Assembly (NCBI GenBank): GCA_012184525.1 | Contig: WOFQ01000006.1 | Span: forward strand, 310,001-374,000 | Direction of reading: 5' to 3' | Source: Xenoacremonium recifei | Taxonomy: Eukaryota; Ascomycota; Sordariomycetes; Hypocreales; Nectriaceae | Length of the DNA stretch: 64,000 nucleotides | Part shown: positions 45,299 through 55,131 of the stretch, piece by piece | How positions within the stretch are numbered: position 1 is the stretch's first letter | How the letters are laid out: the number at the start of each line of letters is the position of its first letter | Program-made: the position numbers and the translations under genes | The notes under the pieces: model-generated | What the model was told of the DNA's origin: nothing | What the model saw: the letters and a program-made list of their open reading frames with translations, nothing else | Database searches by the model: none

Positions 45299-46057
45299 AT
45301 GAGCAACCATCAGAACCAAGTACAAGCTGGCAAGGTGTCCAAGGGACACTCTGAGCTATTGACGGCACTTGACGTGTTACACCAGAACAGTTCTCAATTT
45401 GACTGCAAGTTATGTAATAACACATTGGGGGAGATTATTATTGACTGGCAGCAGAGAAAGGCACAGCAGCTTGAACAGGCACGGCGAGGTGGAAGAGAAC
45501 TACCCCCAATAAGGCCAGAATGGGCTTATGAGAGGACTTGGGTCTCCTCACACTTACAAGGCAGAGATCAACCCACAACGAGCAACCATAAGAGCCGAGC
45601 ACAAGCCGATGAGGGGTCTGAAGCTGAAGCTGAAGGGCACTCTGAGGTGATAAGGGCATTTCGGATGCTGCACCAGAACATTCCTGAGCTAGACTGCGAG
45701 TTTTGCAGTGACATATTGCTAGAAATTCTCTTTTGCTGGCACCTTAGAACCCCAAAGCTAGATTACGGAGAACTGCCCTCTAAGACGGCAATGGCCGCCC
45801 GCCAGTGGATCCTGGTTATGGGCCAAATTTTTGCTGAGTCGATTGGGATAGATCTCCGCCACATTGTCAGCAAGCCGCACGAGTTGTTCCGCAAGGAGTC
45901 GAACACATCCTTTAACTGGGCCTACGTTGAAGCTACAACCGATCCGGGCGATGCATGCCGCACCATTGGTTGCTGGTTCAAAGCGTCAAAGAACCCGATA
46001 GATCCGGAAGGGAAAGGGAGAAAGTGTAACCTTTGCGCCTTGATAGATTTGGAGTGA
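45299..46057 (+). CDS. Paralog 3, apparently intact two-module CxxC protein with C-terminal Cys domain
   Basis: This is a single exon of 252 residues and the best reference copy of the family. Module 1 (about 17-60) reads HSELLTALDVLHQNSSQFDC with KLC next. Module 2 (about 117-165) reads HSEVIRAFRMLHQNIPELDC with EFC next, then WHLRTPKLDYGELPSK. The linker between them (WVSSHLQGRDQPTTSNHKSR) looks like a translated copy of the 5' UTR plus the start of the gene. The C-terminal domain (about 170-252) includes GDACRTIGCWFKASKNPID and ends RKCNLCALIDLE. Paired Cys suggest metal binding or disulfides, which is inference. There is no signal peptide. It is convergent with the NLR gene, 225 bp away. 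Function is unknown. Confidence 0.75.
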   Translation: MSNHQNQVQAGKVSKGHSELLTALDVLHQNSSQFDCKLCNNTLGEIIIDWQQRKAQQLEQARRGGRELPPIRPEWAYERTWVSSHLQGRDQPTTSNHKSRAQADEGSEAEAEGHSEVIRAFRMLHQNIPELDCEFCSDILLEILFCWHLRTPKLDYGELPSKTAMAARQWILVMGQIFAESIGIDLRHIVSKPHELFRKESNTSFNWAYVEATTDPGDACRTIGCWFKASKNPIDPEGKGRKCNLCALIDLE

Positions 46058-46282
46058 TTACTAGAGTTTAAGAGCGACTGAAATGCCATAATCTATTTCG
46101 ATTGACTAGTCTTCCCTCGTATCAAAAAAATAAATACATTCATACAATAGCTATCTCTAACCGCATATCTCGTTTTCGTTTTCCTATACCAAATATGCTA
46201 AACCAGCGTAAGAAAGTAGGATAAGTCCATTAGTACCCAACTATCCCATCACCAGCGTGTTTCGAATCAAATCAAATCAAAA

Positions 46283-49167
46283 TCAGGTCAGGTTCATTCT
46301 CTCCTGCCCAGCATCTTCAGCTTCAGCTGCCTCAAGGAGTTCGACGATCGCAGTCTGGTTTGTGCTTCTGGCCCAATAGATCGGAGTGAAGCCACGATTA
46401 TCTACCATACTGACTGAGATGCCCTCCCTGGACAACAGAAGCTTCACTGCTTCATATTTGCCGCAAAGAATGGAATGGACCAGAGGAGTCCAACCTCTTC
46501 TGTCAGTGGCGTTGACATCAACGTTCGGATTGGCCAGGAGACGCTTCAGGAGGAACAAATTGTTGAGGGAGCACACCAACCCTAGAGGTGTGCATCCTTC
46601 ACTATCCTCAGCATTGATGTCAAGATAGGTGGCTAGGAGCATTTCTGCAATGTCGTTGTGGCCCCCAAGTGTTGCCATGGCGAAAGCTGTCCGACCGTTC
46701 TCGTTGGCCACCTTAGGGTCAGCCTGCTTCTCAATGAGTAGCTGAACTATCCCGCTGTGACCATTTTTTGAGGCGAGTATCAGTGGCGAAGAGCCTTGAT
46801 CATCAACAACATTGACATTGGCATCTCCTTCAATGAGGATCCGGACAGCTTCCGTGTTCCCAAGTACGCAGGGGTACAGAAGGGGCCTCCCCTGCTTGGC
46901 GTCACCGCCATGAAGGAAGAGAATGCGAAGAATCATTGGCAACTTGTCTCCCTTGACTTCCCTACACACGGCATCCAGCAGCTCCACCGTTTCGGAACAA
47001 CCATTGGGCTGTGGCAGCGACAGCATATCAACGACTTCATGATCACGATGGACCAACATTCTCAAGATATGAGACGAGCCGCTGGTCGCTGCCAGGAATA
47101 CAGAGACTCCTGAAGGGTCCCTAGCGCCATAGTTCAGGAGACTTCTGACTACGACTTCCCTTCCTTCGCCAACTGCCCACTGCAACGGTAGAAACCATCT
47201 ATATCGAGACGCCGGTGGTTGGATCTCGGCGCCATGCTTGACCAGCAGATCCACCATATTGGCATGACCCATGCCACTCGCCGCCCCTAGAGCAGTTCCA
47301 TAGGTACCGCCAAAGGCGTTAACGTCCAAGCCCTCTTGGCGCAGAAGCCGATTCGCCATGTCCTCAAGACCCAGGAGAGCAGCAACGTACAGCAGAGACG
47401 GCTTGTCACCTTCCAGGTCGCCCATTTTAGGAACGGTTTGGCACTGCCTAATCCAAGCGCCAAAGGCCTTCTCGTCATTGAAAAGACAAGACACTTGGTC
47501 GTTGGTGACTAAACGGTTCCAACCCTTGTTGTAGTGTATTGACCAGTAACCGGCGGCATACGACGCCAAATTCTTGCGTTCTGGAACATCGCCATCGGAT
47601 GCCAGCTTGTCGGCCTGCGATTGGAAGGCGGGATTGAGAAGAATGGCAAGGTTGATGCCAGCCATTTGATAGTGGATCATCGGATCGTACATGCTGTACC
47701 AAACCGTGGGGGAAATCTGATCTGACTGGAGATACTCCTTGATAGAAATGTGAGCGAGTTGAACTATTTCTGAGCCCATCTCCGGGTCTTGCTTTGCCTC
47801 TATCAGGCCCGGGCACATCCGTAGCAAGTCCTGAACACCGCCCTCAAAGCGAAGATTCGGGTCGTACTCCGGAGGGTAGTGTTCCAGATTGACAGCTATG
47901 CCGTCAAGAAGCTGTTCTGCGGTCAATGGGCGAAGTGTAGAGCAGAGCATGATCAGCATGCTCTTGACGTATTTGCGGTTAACCAACGTGACGCGGTCGA
48001 GTATCCTTTCATAAGAATCGCAAACGTCTTTGGGAAAGATACTCAGATGTTGGCACAACATGTCTTCCGAGACCGGACTTGAGGAGAGGTCTCTCGTTTG
48101 GCACTCTACCCAGCGGAACCTATCATTGTTAGCGAACGAATGAACGGGGTCAAAGAAAGTCTCAAGAGGACTTACGATCCGCCGGCATGCTTGAAGATAT
48201 GGTCAAAAATGCGGCTGCCATATTTTTGTCACCTTGAGAGTTGCCCAGTCTCGCTGAGCTCATGAGTAACATACTTAGTTATATCCTTCTGGATATCACG
48301 GGTCTCGATGCGTAGAATATCACCATCTAGGGCGGAAAGTCCCTCCTTAATATCCACCGCACCTGAACGTCTCGTGACCAACAGATGAATCGCTGGACAG
48401 GTCTTACGCAAGGTCGCCAGGACTTGCAAGACGGCGGATCGAAGCTCGTCGGCAGGAATATCGTCCAGGCCGTCCAGTATGATGTAGGTACGGTCATAAT
48501 TCCCAATCGCCAGATACAAGAGATCCAGCAATTCATCGTCAATGCATGGACTTCGCGCGGTGCTATTGAGACTTTGTCTGACGAGATTCAAGGTCGAGAT
48601 GTCCTGTTCGGCGAGTTGAACAATCAATGATCGAAGCATACCATCCACGTTGTTCTTCGCCTCATCGTCGAACTTGAAGAAAAAATACCCAAGTGCTGTA
48701 TTAGCGTTCTCTTCGCAATGCTGCTTGGTCGCTTGGATGATGGCTGAAGCCAGGACTGTCTTTCCGCAACCAGGGAACCCGGCAATCCACAGGAGAGAGC
48801 CACAGACTGTCTGGAGCCAAGCCTGGAAGACTGCACTATTGAGAAGCCAAGACGTTGTTCCGGGAAGCTTCTTCTGCAACACCCGCTTAAAGTCAACCAA
48901 AGGATCCGGCGCCTGCAGCATTGAGAACACTATCTCGTCCATTTGGGTCTGCCGGACATCTTTCAGACTGGTTTGGATGTCCGCGATAGAAGCAACAACA
49001 AACTGATCCCTGAGCTGCTCTATCGCCTGGTACTGTTCCTCAGCCAGGCTCAAAAGAGCCTGGAGGCGAGGCTTGCAAAATGGATAAGTAAATCTAATCC
49101 AATAGTCATGCCAAGTGGTTCCAGCGACACGATAAGTAGCTTGGAACGACCGATGAGGCCGTATCCA
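46283..49167 (-). pseudogene. NACHT-ankyrin NLR (STAND) gene with in-frame TGA; 5' end unresolved
   Basis: Reading down the minus strand, an open frame from about 49167 gives an N-terminal helical part (DYWIRFTYPFCKPRLQALLS, then AEEQYQAIEQLRDQF). A NACHT-type NTPase follows, with Walker A GFPGCGKTVLAS and Walker B TYIILDGLDD. The frame meets a TGA at 48231-48229, right after HELSETGQLSR. The same frame continues as KYGSRIFDHIFKHAGGS, then an intron (48175-48120), then FRWVECQ, the usual post-NACHT motif. After that, about 600 residues contain some nine ankyrin repeats. The TGA most likely replaces a Trp codon, so this allele is probably broken unless read through. The true start lies upstream, perhaps with exons near 49440-49690, and was not resolved. 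Such receptors act in fungal nonself recognition and cell death. Confidence 0.75.
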
Positions 49168-50732
49168 TCACTGCTGGCGGAGGGGGCAGTGTGATGGGAC
49201 AAGTCGGAAGATGAGACCCGAAGTAGGGTTTGTATCGTCTCGTTCGGGGGCGTAACTTGGACGGTAGTCAAGTTGAAGGAGTTTGGACACGGACGGCGGC
49301 TCTGAGAGGAGGTAGAAGGTGGGCACAGTCCGAGCTGTCGGGGTTGCGACGGGTGCTAGTAAAGTCATGTCAGTTCAAAATTTGGGGTTGGGGAGGAAAG
49401 GCAAGCGAGGGGAGCATCCTACCAGTACCGCGTTCCAAGCTATGTCTCGTGAGACGCAGTCTCTCCGAGCCAGCTTTGACGCCGTGTTGAAGAGAGGTTC
49501 GGGAACTTCAGCTGCGTGCGGCCTCCTACTTGTAAGCTCCGCGTCCCGGCGGTCTGGCTGACAGAACCAGATCCATGGCTGCTCTCAGCGCTTTCAGATT
49601 CTTTGAGGAGGTGAACAAAAGCTAGAGAGTCTAGCCAAGGCTTCCAGCTGGGCGTCCTGTCTTCTGATCGCTTGATGTCCAATCGAAACGCATAGAGCTG
49701 ATGCAGCTACTGAGCCTGCAGCATGATAGCGAGCGATGTGGGCCGAAGATGTTCGTCGTCAAAGAAAAGCTGACGCCTGGGAGTTGACAGGTGGCATAGG
49801 CTATGCGTGTGCATCATAGCAAGATATCGGCGGTCAAGAAAGCCATGTGACAGACTCAATCCGACACTGCTCGATTACTGCCATCTTGGGCGAACTGGAT
49901 GCTCAGATCGCAGAGAGAATCATCTTGGATATGAGTGGCGCGTAGCTCGATAGCTTTGGAAGCGCGGCTCTTAGAGAAAGTGGCTTGAATATATTGAGGG
50001 CGCAGTTTGAGATGGTGAGTATGGAGCGAAGAACAGGGGGGGGCCAGAAACAGGGGCATGGGCTGTAGAGATCTTTGATGTGCCGTTACGGTGGAGCTAT
50101 GATCCCTGTAACGACTCCGCACTTCAGCTCAACACTGGTCCGTGGTGCGCTAGAACAGTTCAATACACTGAACGGGCGTTCATTTCCAAGCTCTGGCTCA
50201 GAGCTCAGCACCACGAGATACCACTACCCTGGAGAGGTCGGGCGAAGACATCACCGTTCGCCATCGCCTACATGGTAGCCAGAAGCTTGCCAGACGGCAG
50301 ATGTCCCATGAGACACATTTCTGCGCCTGCAGCTGCAAGACCAGAATGCTGCCCTGAGGTATGGCTGGAACATGATTTAGCTTGGTATATCTCCATGCAG
50401 TCTTCATGATGCCCCACCTCAATGGATGAGGGGTCATAACTCACTCCAGACTTCACCGAGCACCTGCCGCATGACACTCATAACTTATATGGACCGTTCA
50501 TGATTGATTAAAATTGCATAAAAGTCCGGGGTAGGCGCCCCCCAAGAGTGTTCCAGGTATCACAGCGACTAACCGGATTCTCAGTTGAGTTGACCGCCTT
50601 AGGTACGTACTCATCACCTGCTCGATGCATATACCCACCAAGCTGCATCACGACCCCTCCCCCGCCATTATCACCACCGCCTCACCATCTTCACCAACTT
50701 TCACCACCACCACCACCACCACCATCACCACA
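49168..50732. other. Intergenic region; may hold the 5' exons of the NLR and the iminopeptidase promoter
   Basis: The minus strand at 49440-49690 is open and reads SWKPWLDSLAFVHLLKESES, which resembles N-termini of fungal NLR proteins, but no ATG or splice path was settled. The rest shows no coding potential. A CAC/CCA trinucleotide run sits at about 50700-50730, immediately before the start at 50733. Confidence 0.5.
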
Positions 50733-52172
50733 ATGAAGTCCCTCCCCATCCCAATCCCCAAAGCCACCCTCCTCTCCTCCACCTCCCACCCCGTCCCCGG
50801 CCAACTCCTCATCACCGAGCTCCTCTTCCGCGTGCCCCTCGACTACACCAACGCCTCCCCCACCTCCCCCACCATCACGCTCTTCGCCCGCCGCGCCACC
50901 AAGCTCGACAAGCCCATCTTCCCGCCCGACGACAACGACGCCAATGAGCCGCCCGCGCCCGCGCCTAAGCCGTACCTCGTCTACCTTGAGGGCGGGCCTG
51001 GCTTTGGGAACCGCGAGCCGCAGGACCATCCGCTGACGCGCGCGGCGCTTGCTCGCGGCTATCAGGTGCTGCTGCTGGATCATCGTGGCGTTGGGCTGAG
51101 CACGCCGGTGAGCGCGCGGATGCTGGAAGGTGTGGCGGATAGTGTGGAGGGCCAAGCCGAGTATTTGAGGCTCATGCGCCAGGATAATACTGTGCGTGAC
51201 TGTGAGGCGGTGCGTAAGTGTCTGACCGAAGGCTGGCCGGAACACAAGGCCGCCTGGAGCATTTTCGGTCAAAGCTACGGGGGTTTTGTTGCACTGTCAT
51301 ATTTGTCGCTACACCCCGAGGGCCTGCGCGAGGTGTTCTTGACGGGCGGGCTGGCGCCAGTTGGTAAATCGCCTGCGCAGGTATATGAGAAACTATTCCC
51401 GCGCGTGATGCGCCGCAACGAGGCCTACTACGCCAAATTCCCGGAGGACGTCGATGTCGTGCGGCAGATTGCTACACACATTGAGGCCCAGCCAAACGGC
51501 CGTGTAGCGCTGCCCAGCGGCGGGAGCCTCACTGTGCCGCGTCTCCTAACGATCGGTATCTCAATGGGCGCTCACGGCGGGTTTGACTCTATGCATGCAG
51601 CATTATTACACTGTAAAGCATCATTGGACCAGTTCGGTTTCCTCACACGCGCAGCCCTCACGCCATTTGAGACCTGGACGCCCTTCGACACCAATATCAT
51701 CTACGGCATCCTTCACGAAGCCATCTACTGCGACGGTCCTGGGGCTGCCTCACACTGGGCCGCCTTCCACACCGGCATCTCCCTACCAGCTTTCTCCTGG
51801 CTTCGCAATGACTTCAGCGTGGCATCCACCACCGGACCGCTATACTTCGCCGGCGAGATGATCTTCCCGCTGCACTTCCAGACATACCCCGAGCTCATCG
51901 CGCTGAAGGACGTAGCCCACCAACTGGCCGAGTTCAAAGCCTGGCCCGCGCTGTACGACACAGAGCAGCTGCGCCGTAACGAGGTGCCTGTCTATGCCGC
52001 GTCGTATGTCGACGACATGTACGTGGACTGCGACTTTGCGCGGGACACCGCGGCGTTGGTCAAGGGCGTCAAGGTCTTCGAGACGAATGCTATGTACCAC
52101 TCCGCGCTGAGGGCCAAGTCGGACGAGGTGTTGCAGGGCTTGTTTGCCCTGCGGGATGATGTGATAGACTAG
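50733..52172 (+). CDS. Proline iminopeptidase-like alpha/beta hydrolase (S33)
   Basis: This is a single exon of 479 residues beginning MKSLPIPIPKATLLSS. The frame is open to an ATG at 50625, but those 36 extra residues are Thr/Pro/Ser low complexity, so the later start is preferred. Features of a peptidase-S33 hydrolase: the oxyanion-hole HGGP-like motif as YLEGGPGFGNREPQ, the strand VLLLDHRGVGLSTPV, and the nucleophile elbow FGQSYGGF with the catalytic Ser. A C-terminal Asp lies in AASYVDDMYVD and the final His probably in NAMYHSALRAKS. Members cleave N-terminal proline from peptides. No signal peptide is seen, so it is likely cytosolic. Substrate is unproven. Confidence 0.9.
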   Translation: MKSLPIPIPKATLLSSTSHPVPGQLLITELLFRVPLDYTNASPTSPTITLFARRATKLDKPIFPPDDNDANEPPAPAPKPYLVYLEGGPGFGNREPQDHPLTRAALARGYQVLLLDHRGVGLSTPVSARMLEGVADSVEGQAEYLRLMRQDNTVRDCEAVRKCLTEGWPEHKAAWSIFGQSYGGFVALSYLSLHPEGLREVFLTGGLAPVGKSPAQVYEKLFPRVMRRNEAYYAKFPEDVDVVRQIATHIEAQPNGRVALPSGGSLTVPRLLTIGISMGAHGGFDSMHAALLHCKASLDQFGFLTRAALTPFETWTPFDTNIIYGILHEAIYCDGPGAASHWAAFHTGISLPAFSWLRNDFSVASTTGPLYFAGEMIFPLHFQTYPELIALKDVAHQLAEFKAWPALYDTEQLRRNEVPVYAASYVDDMYVDCDFARDTAALVKGVKVFETNAMYHSALRAKSDEVLQGLFALRDDVID

Positions 52173-52536
52173 GGAGGGTAGCTACAGGCGGGAAGCAGGG
52201 GTTGTAGAGGTTTGAAGCGAGGAGAAAAGGGCTGGGTAGGACAGGATGGAGGACAGCGAGAAGTTGGGGATAGAGACCGTGATTTAGAACCCATGTACAC
52301 ACGCACAAAACGATACCTAGACTGTTTAGACTGTAACGTCTCTGCGAGTTTTCTGATTAACGACCTTAATGAGAGAACGTCCAGATGCCATAAGGGCAGG
52401 AGAACCACCTAGCCAAAGCAGGTGTAAGACAAAACAACAATAACTCGTAGGCTACCTTACCGACAGGCCTCAGGTAAGCCTACTCCCGGGGCATCGCACC
52501 GTAACAACGCGCCCAATAGTTTGGCACGAGCTCCAG
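52173..52536. other. Convergent intergenic spacer
   Basis: This is the 3' flank of the hydrolase (+) and the BTB gene (-). An imperfect inverted repeat (TAGGCTACCTTACC ... GGTAAGCCTA, about 52449-52484) could fold as a hairpin. No coding sequence is supported. Confidence 0.5.
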
Positions 52537-54160
52537 TTACTCACGCTTCAGCCCAGCATTAAACTGCTCCTTCACCTTCTCCAGGTCTGCCCTCGCCTGC
52601 CTCTCGACTTCTGCCAATGAATGCATTCTCATGTTCACCTTCTCCATGCCTGCCCTCGCTTCCTTCTCAATCTCTGCCAATGCGTACATTCTCATGTCTT
52701 CCATTGCTCGATCCCCCGTCGCTGGGAACGAGGGGATTCCCTGTCTTGCTGGGCCTCTCCCCGTCCAAGCGGCGGCGGCGGGGAATACAGGGGCCTTACA
52801 GGATACAGGAGGCTTCAAATCTCCCGTTGGGCCATACTGATCCTCGTGAATCGCCGGCTTAGAGTAGCGCTTGTACGCCGTTCTGGCCCTCTGGGTGGGG
52901 GCGTATGGATGAGCGTAGCCCATCCACCACCCGAACCCATGGGGTTGTCCAAGAAAGTTCCTCGGCGTTCATTGGGGATGCGCTTAGGCGAGTCCCTGCG
53001 GAAATAGGCGTCATATTGCGTCTCCAGCGAAGGCAGGATATCTGGTTCAGCGAGAGACTGGCGGGCCATCGTCTCGCGAAGCACTTTGATCGTGAAGGCA
53101 GGGTAGGCTTCCAGGAAGGCTGCTGTCTCGTTGGGGAACTTCTCCCACAGGTGAGTCTGCAAGAAGCCTACGCGGGCTAGGAGCATCTTGAGCAGCTCGT
53201 CCTGTTCGGGCACGTGCAGGGAGAGTTGGTAGCAGAGGCCAAGGAGAGCGGGTGTGGCCGCTTCGGTTTTGGCATACTCGACCATGGTGACGGCCGAACA
53301 GCAGACTAGGTCGCTCATCTCGTCCAATTGGTAGCGACGGGAAGCGATGTACGCGGAGATGTGAATTTCAAAGGCCTGGTTCCAGAGCGTGATGTCCGCA
53401 GTCAACTTGGGGAAGGCCGGGTGGTTGGACCCGAAGCAGGTCAGGGGCGTATAGGTGCCGTCAACCACGGTCATAACATCAGAGGACTGGAATCTGGGCG
53501 ACCAAGGAGAGACACCAGCGTGCTTAGGGCCCAAACCATTTCCCACCTTCTTGTTCTCGGCTTTGTTTAATTGACTGTTAGCTTGTTCCAACTGATATAA
53601 GGAACATTGGATGGACATACCTTTGCCCTTGCCATGCGAGCTCATGTAGTCATCGATTTTCTTAAGTAAGGCACTCTGATCGGAGTCGTAGGGGATGAAC
53701 TTGTTCTCGTAGAGGAACGCGATAACGTAGTAAAATGTGGTAGGGTCCTCGTTAGGTAGATCGAGGGCAAATTCGCCCGTCTCCTTGACGCTGTCCTCCA
53801 GTGCCTTCTTGAACCACTGCGACCGGCCGATGACGTCGGTATGCACCTGGTATACTTGTCAATTTGACAGTGATGGTTTCTTGAAGAGCAGGCCATGCTT
53901 ACATAGAAGGTCTTCATATTATTGTCCCTACCAATTCGAATCGTGGCCATGGGAGAACAGTATTGATCACTCATGGTGCAGACCCAAGTGTGCTGTACCG
54001 GGATCTGCTGCCGGTCAGCTGGCTTGGTCTGGTCCTCAACGGGAGAGGTGCGAAGCGGAAGATTCATTGTCGCATCGTGCTTCTCGCGAGTGAGATCACG
54101 TTCAATGATGGGAGCAGGGTGAGAGGCTTGGGGAATTGGAACCGGAACGTCGCGAGTCAT
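52537..54160 (-). CDS. BTB/POZ-domain protein with a disrupted C-terminal frame
   Basis: Exons 54160-53903, 53846-53621 and from 53560 onward. The BTB fold spans exons 1-2: HTWVCTMSDQYCSPMATIRIG, NNMKTFY, VHTDVIGRSQWFKKALEDS and TFYYVIAFLYENKFIPYD. A helical region follows (WNQAFEIHISAYIASRRYQL, then MVEYAKTEAATPALLGLCYQ), as in fungal BTB proteins with a BACK-like part. In the exon-3 frame the protein would stop at 52815 (409 residues). A different frame, open from just after CAATGA (about 52955) to 52537, reads GFGWWMGYAHPYAPTQ, then KRYSKPAIHEDQYG, and ends in a coiled coil with AEIEKEARAGMEKV repeats. This looks like the genuine C-terminus, so I extend the locus to 52537. The link is a frameshift or a weak intron. 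Confidence 0.72.
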
Positions 54161-55131
54161 GGTTGAGAGAAGCAGGTACAATAAAGATAGAGAGACGAAG
54201 GTAGGACTTGGATAGGAACACTGGAGAATGCGGTCGGAGAGTGTGGTAGTACGAATACGCTTGACAACGCGGGAAAACGAGGACTCAAGCGTGACGAAAG
54301 AAGGAGAGAAAGAGGGAAAGCTAGAAGTGGACGAGACAGCGACTTTATACCTGTTCCCAGCAGCCCAAGATGGGGGAAGAATCGAAGAGAAGCTGGGCAC
54401 AGCAAAAGGCCTCGTCTGGAGACGGACGGTATCGAATCCAACCAATGGCGACTTCCATCACCCAGCTAAACCCCCTCCATCGCTCTGGACCGTGTGAGGC
54501 GTCGACGTCTCCGCGTTGTGCAACTCCTTCGGTTGCCCTTCAGCCAGTTAAACAGCTCCAGAAAGATGAGGCGGGCGTAGCGCAAGCCCCTTCATGCAGC
54601 TTGACGGTTCTGGAGCTCCGGTAAGACTGGGCTCTTGACATGCAAGCTGCCCCTCCTCTTCCACTGAGGCAATGCTGTCCAGTCGATCCATCGAGTTTGC
54701 TTCTGGCTTGCTGTCGAGGGCTGAGGCGGTGTGACATTTGGGCATGTCCCTGACGATTTGATCCGCGCCGTTGTGGAAGCATCCTCTTCTACCCTTCTTC
54801 AGTATCGTTGTGAGTGTTGCATGGTGATCATTCAGGAAAAAGTCGACGAGGCTTTGGAAACCGGTGAGAGGCCATTGAGTCGGGGTTAGTCCTGAGATGG
54901 TAATTGCATTGTTACTATATTCCGTCATTCACACTCTGAGATCGGCGAGATCCTCGAAGGCTTTACCCTGTCGACCGCATGAGCTGAAAGCGGGAGAGAG
55001 CAAACAGCGGGATCAAAGCCGCAGTTTACGTGGGCTATCTTGCCCTGGCCACCCTCCATCCCCTGCCGTCCCGTATGTATGTGCTGTCTAGCGTGTTTGC
55101 CACTATGTTATTTGCACTTTGCTACTCCTCT
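54161..55131. other. Intergenic spacer upstream of the BTB gene
   Basis: About 970 bp between the 3' end of the helicase gene and the BTB start, both on the minus strand. It presumably contains the BTB promoter. No coding sequence is supported. Confidence 0.5.

Larger units (their letters stand above)
44941..46850. repeat. Right unit of direct tandem duplication
   Basis: This unit opens with the same leader as the left one, then a promoter cassette, the intact paralog 3, and the 3' end of the NACHT-ankyrin gene on the opposite strand. Its right limit is set by where resemblance to the NLR pseudogene in the left unit stops (near CAATGAGGATCCGGACAGC at about 46850). From there the NLR gene continues as single-copy sequence. 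Confidence 0.78.

Noticed and set aside
48211..48228. 18-bp GT...AG stretch next to the NLR's TGA that could be removed in phase as an intron
   Set aside because: The phase fits, but 18 nt is far below the size any known spliceosomal intron in fungi needs; agreement by chance is one in three.
48229..48231. Selenocysteine at the NLR's TGA
   Set aside because: Fungi of this group are not known to have the selenocysteine machinery, and the expected residue here is probably Trp.
50625..50732. Upstream ATG extending the proline iminopeptidase-like protein by 36 residues
   Set aside because: The extension is Thr/Pro/Ser low complexity encoded by a CAC-type microsatellite; the protein-like sequence begins at the ATG at 50733.
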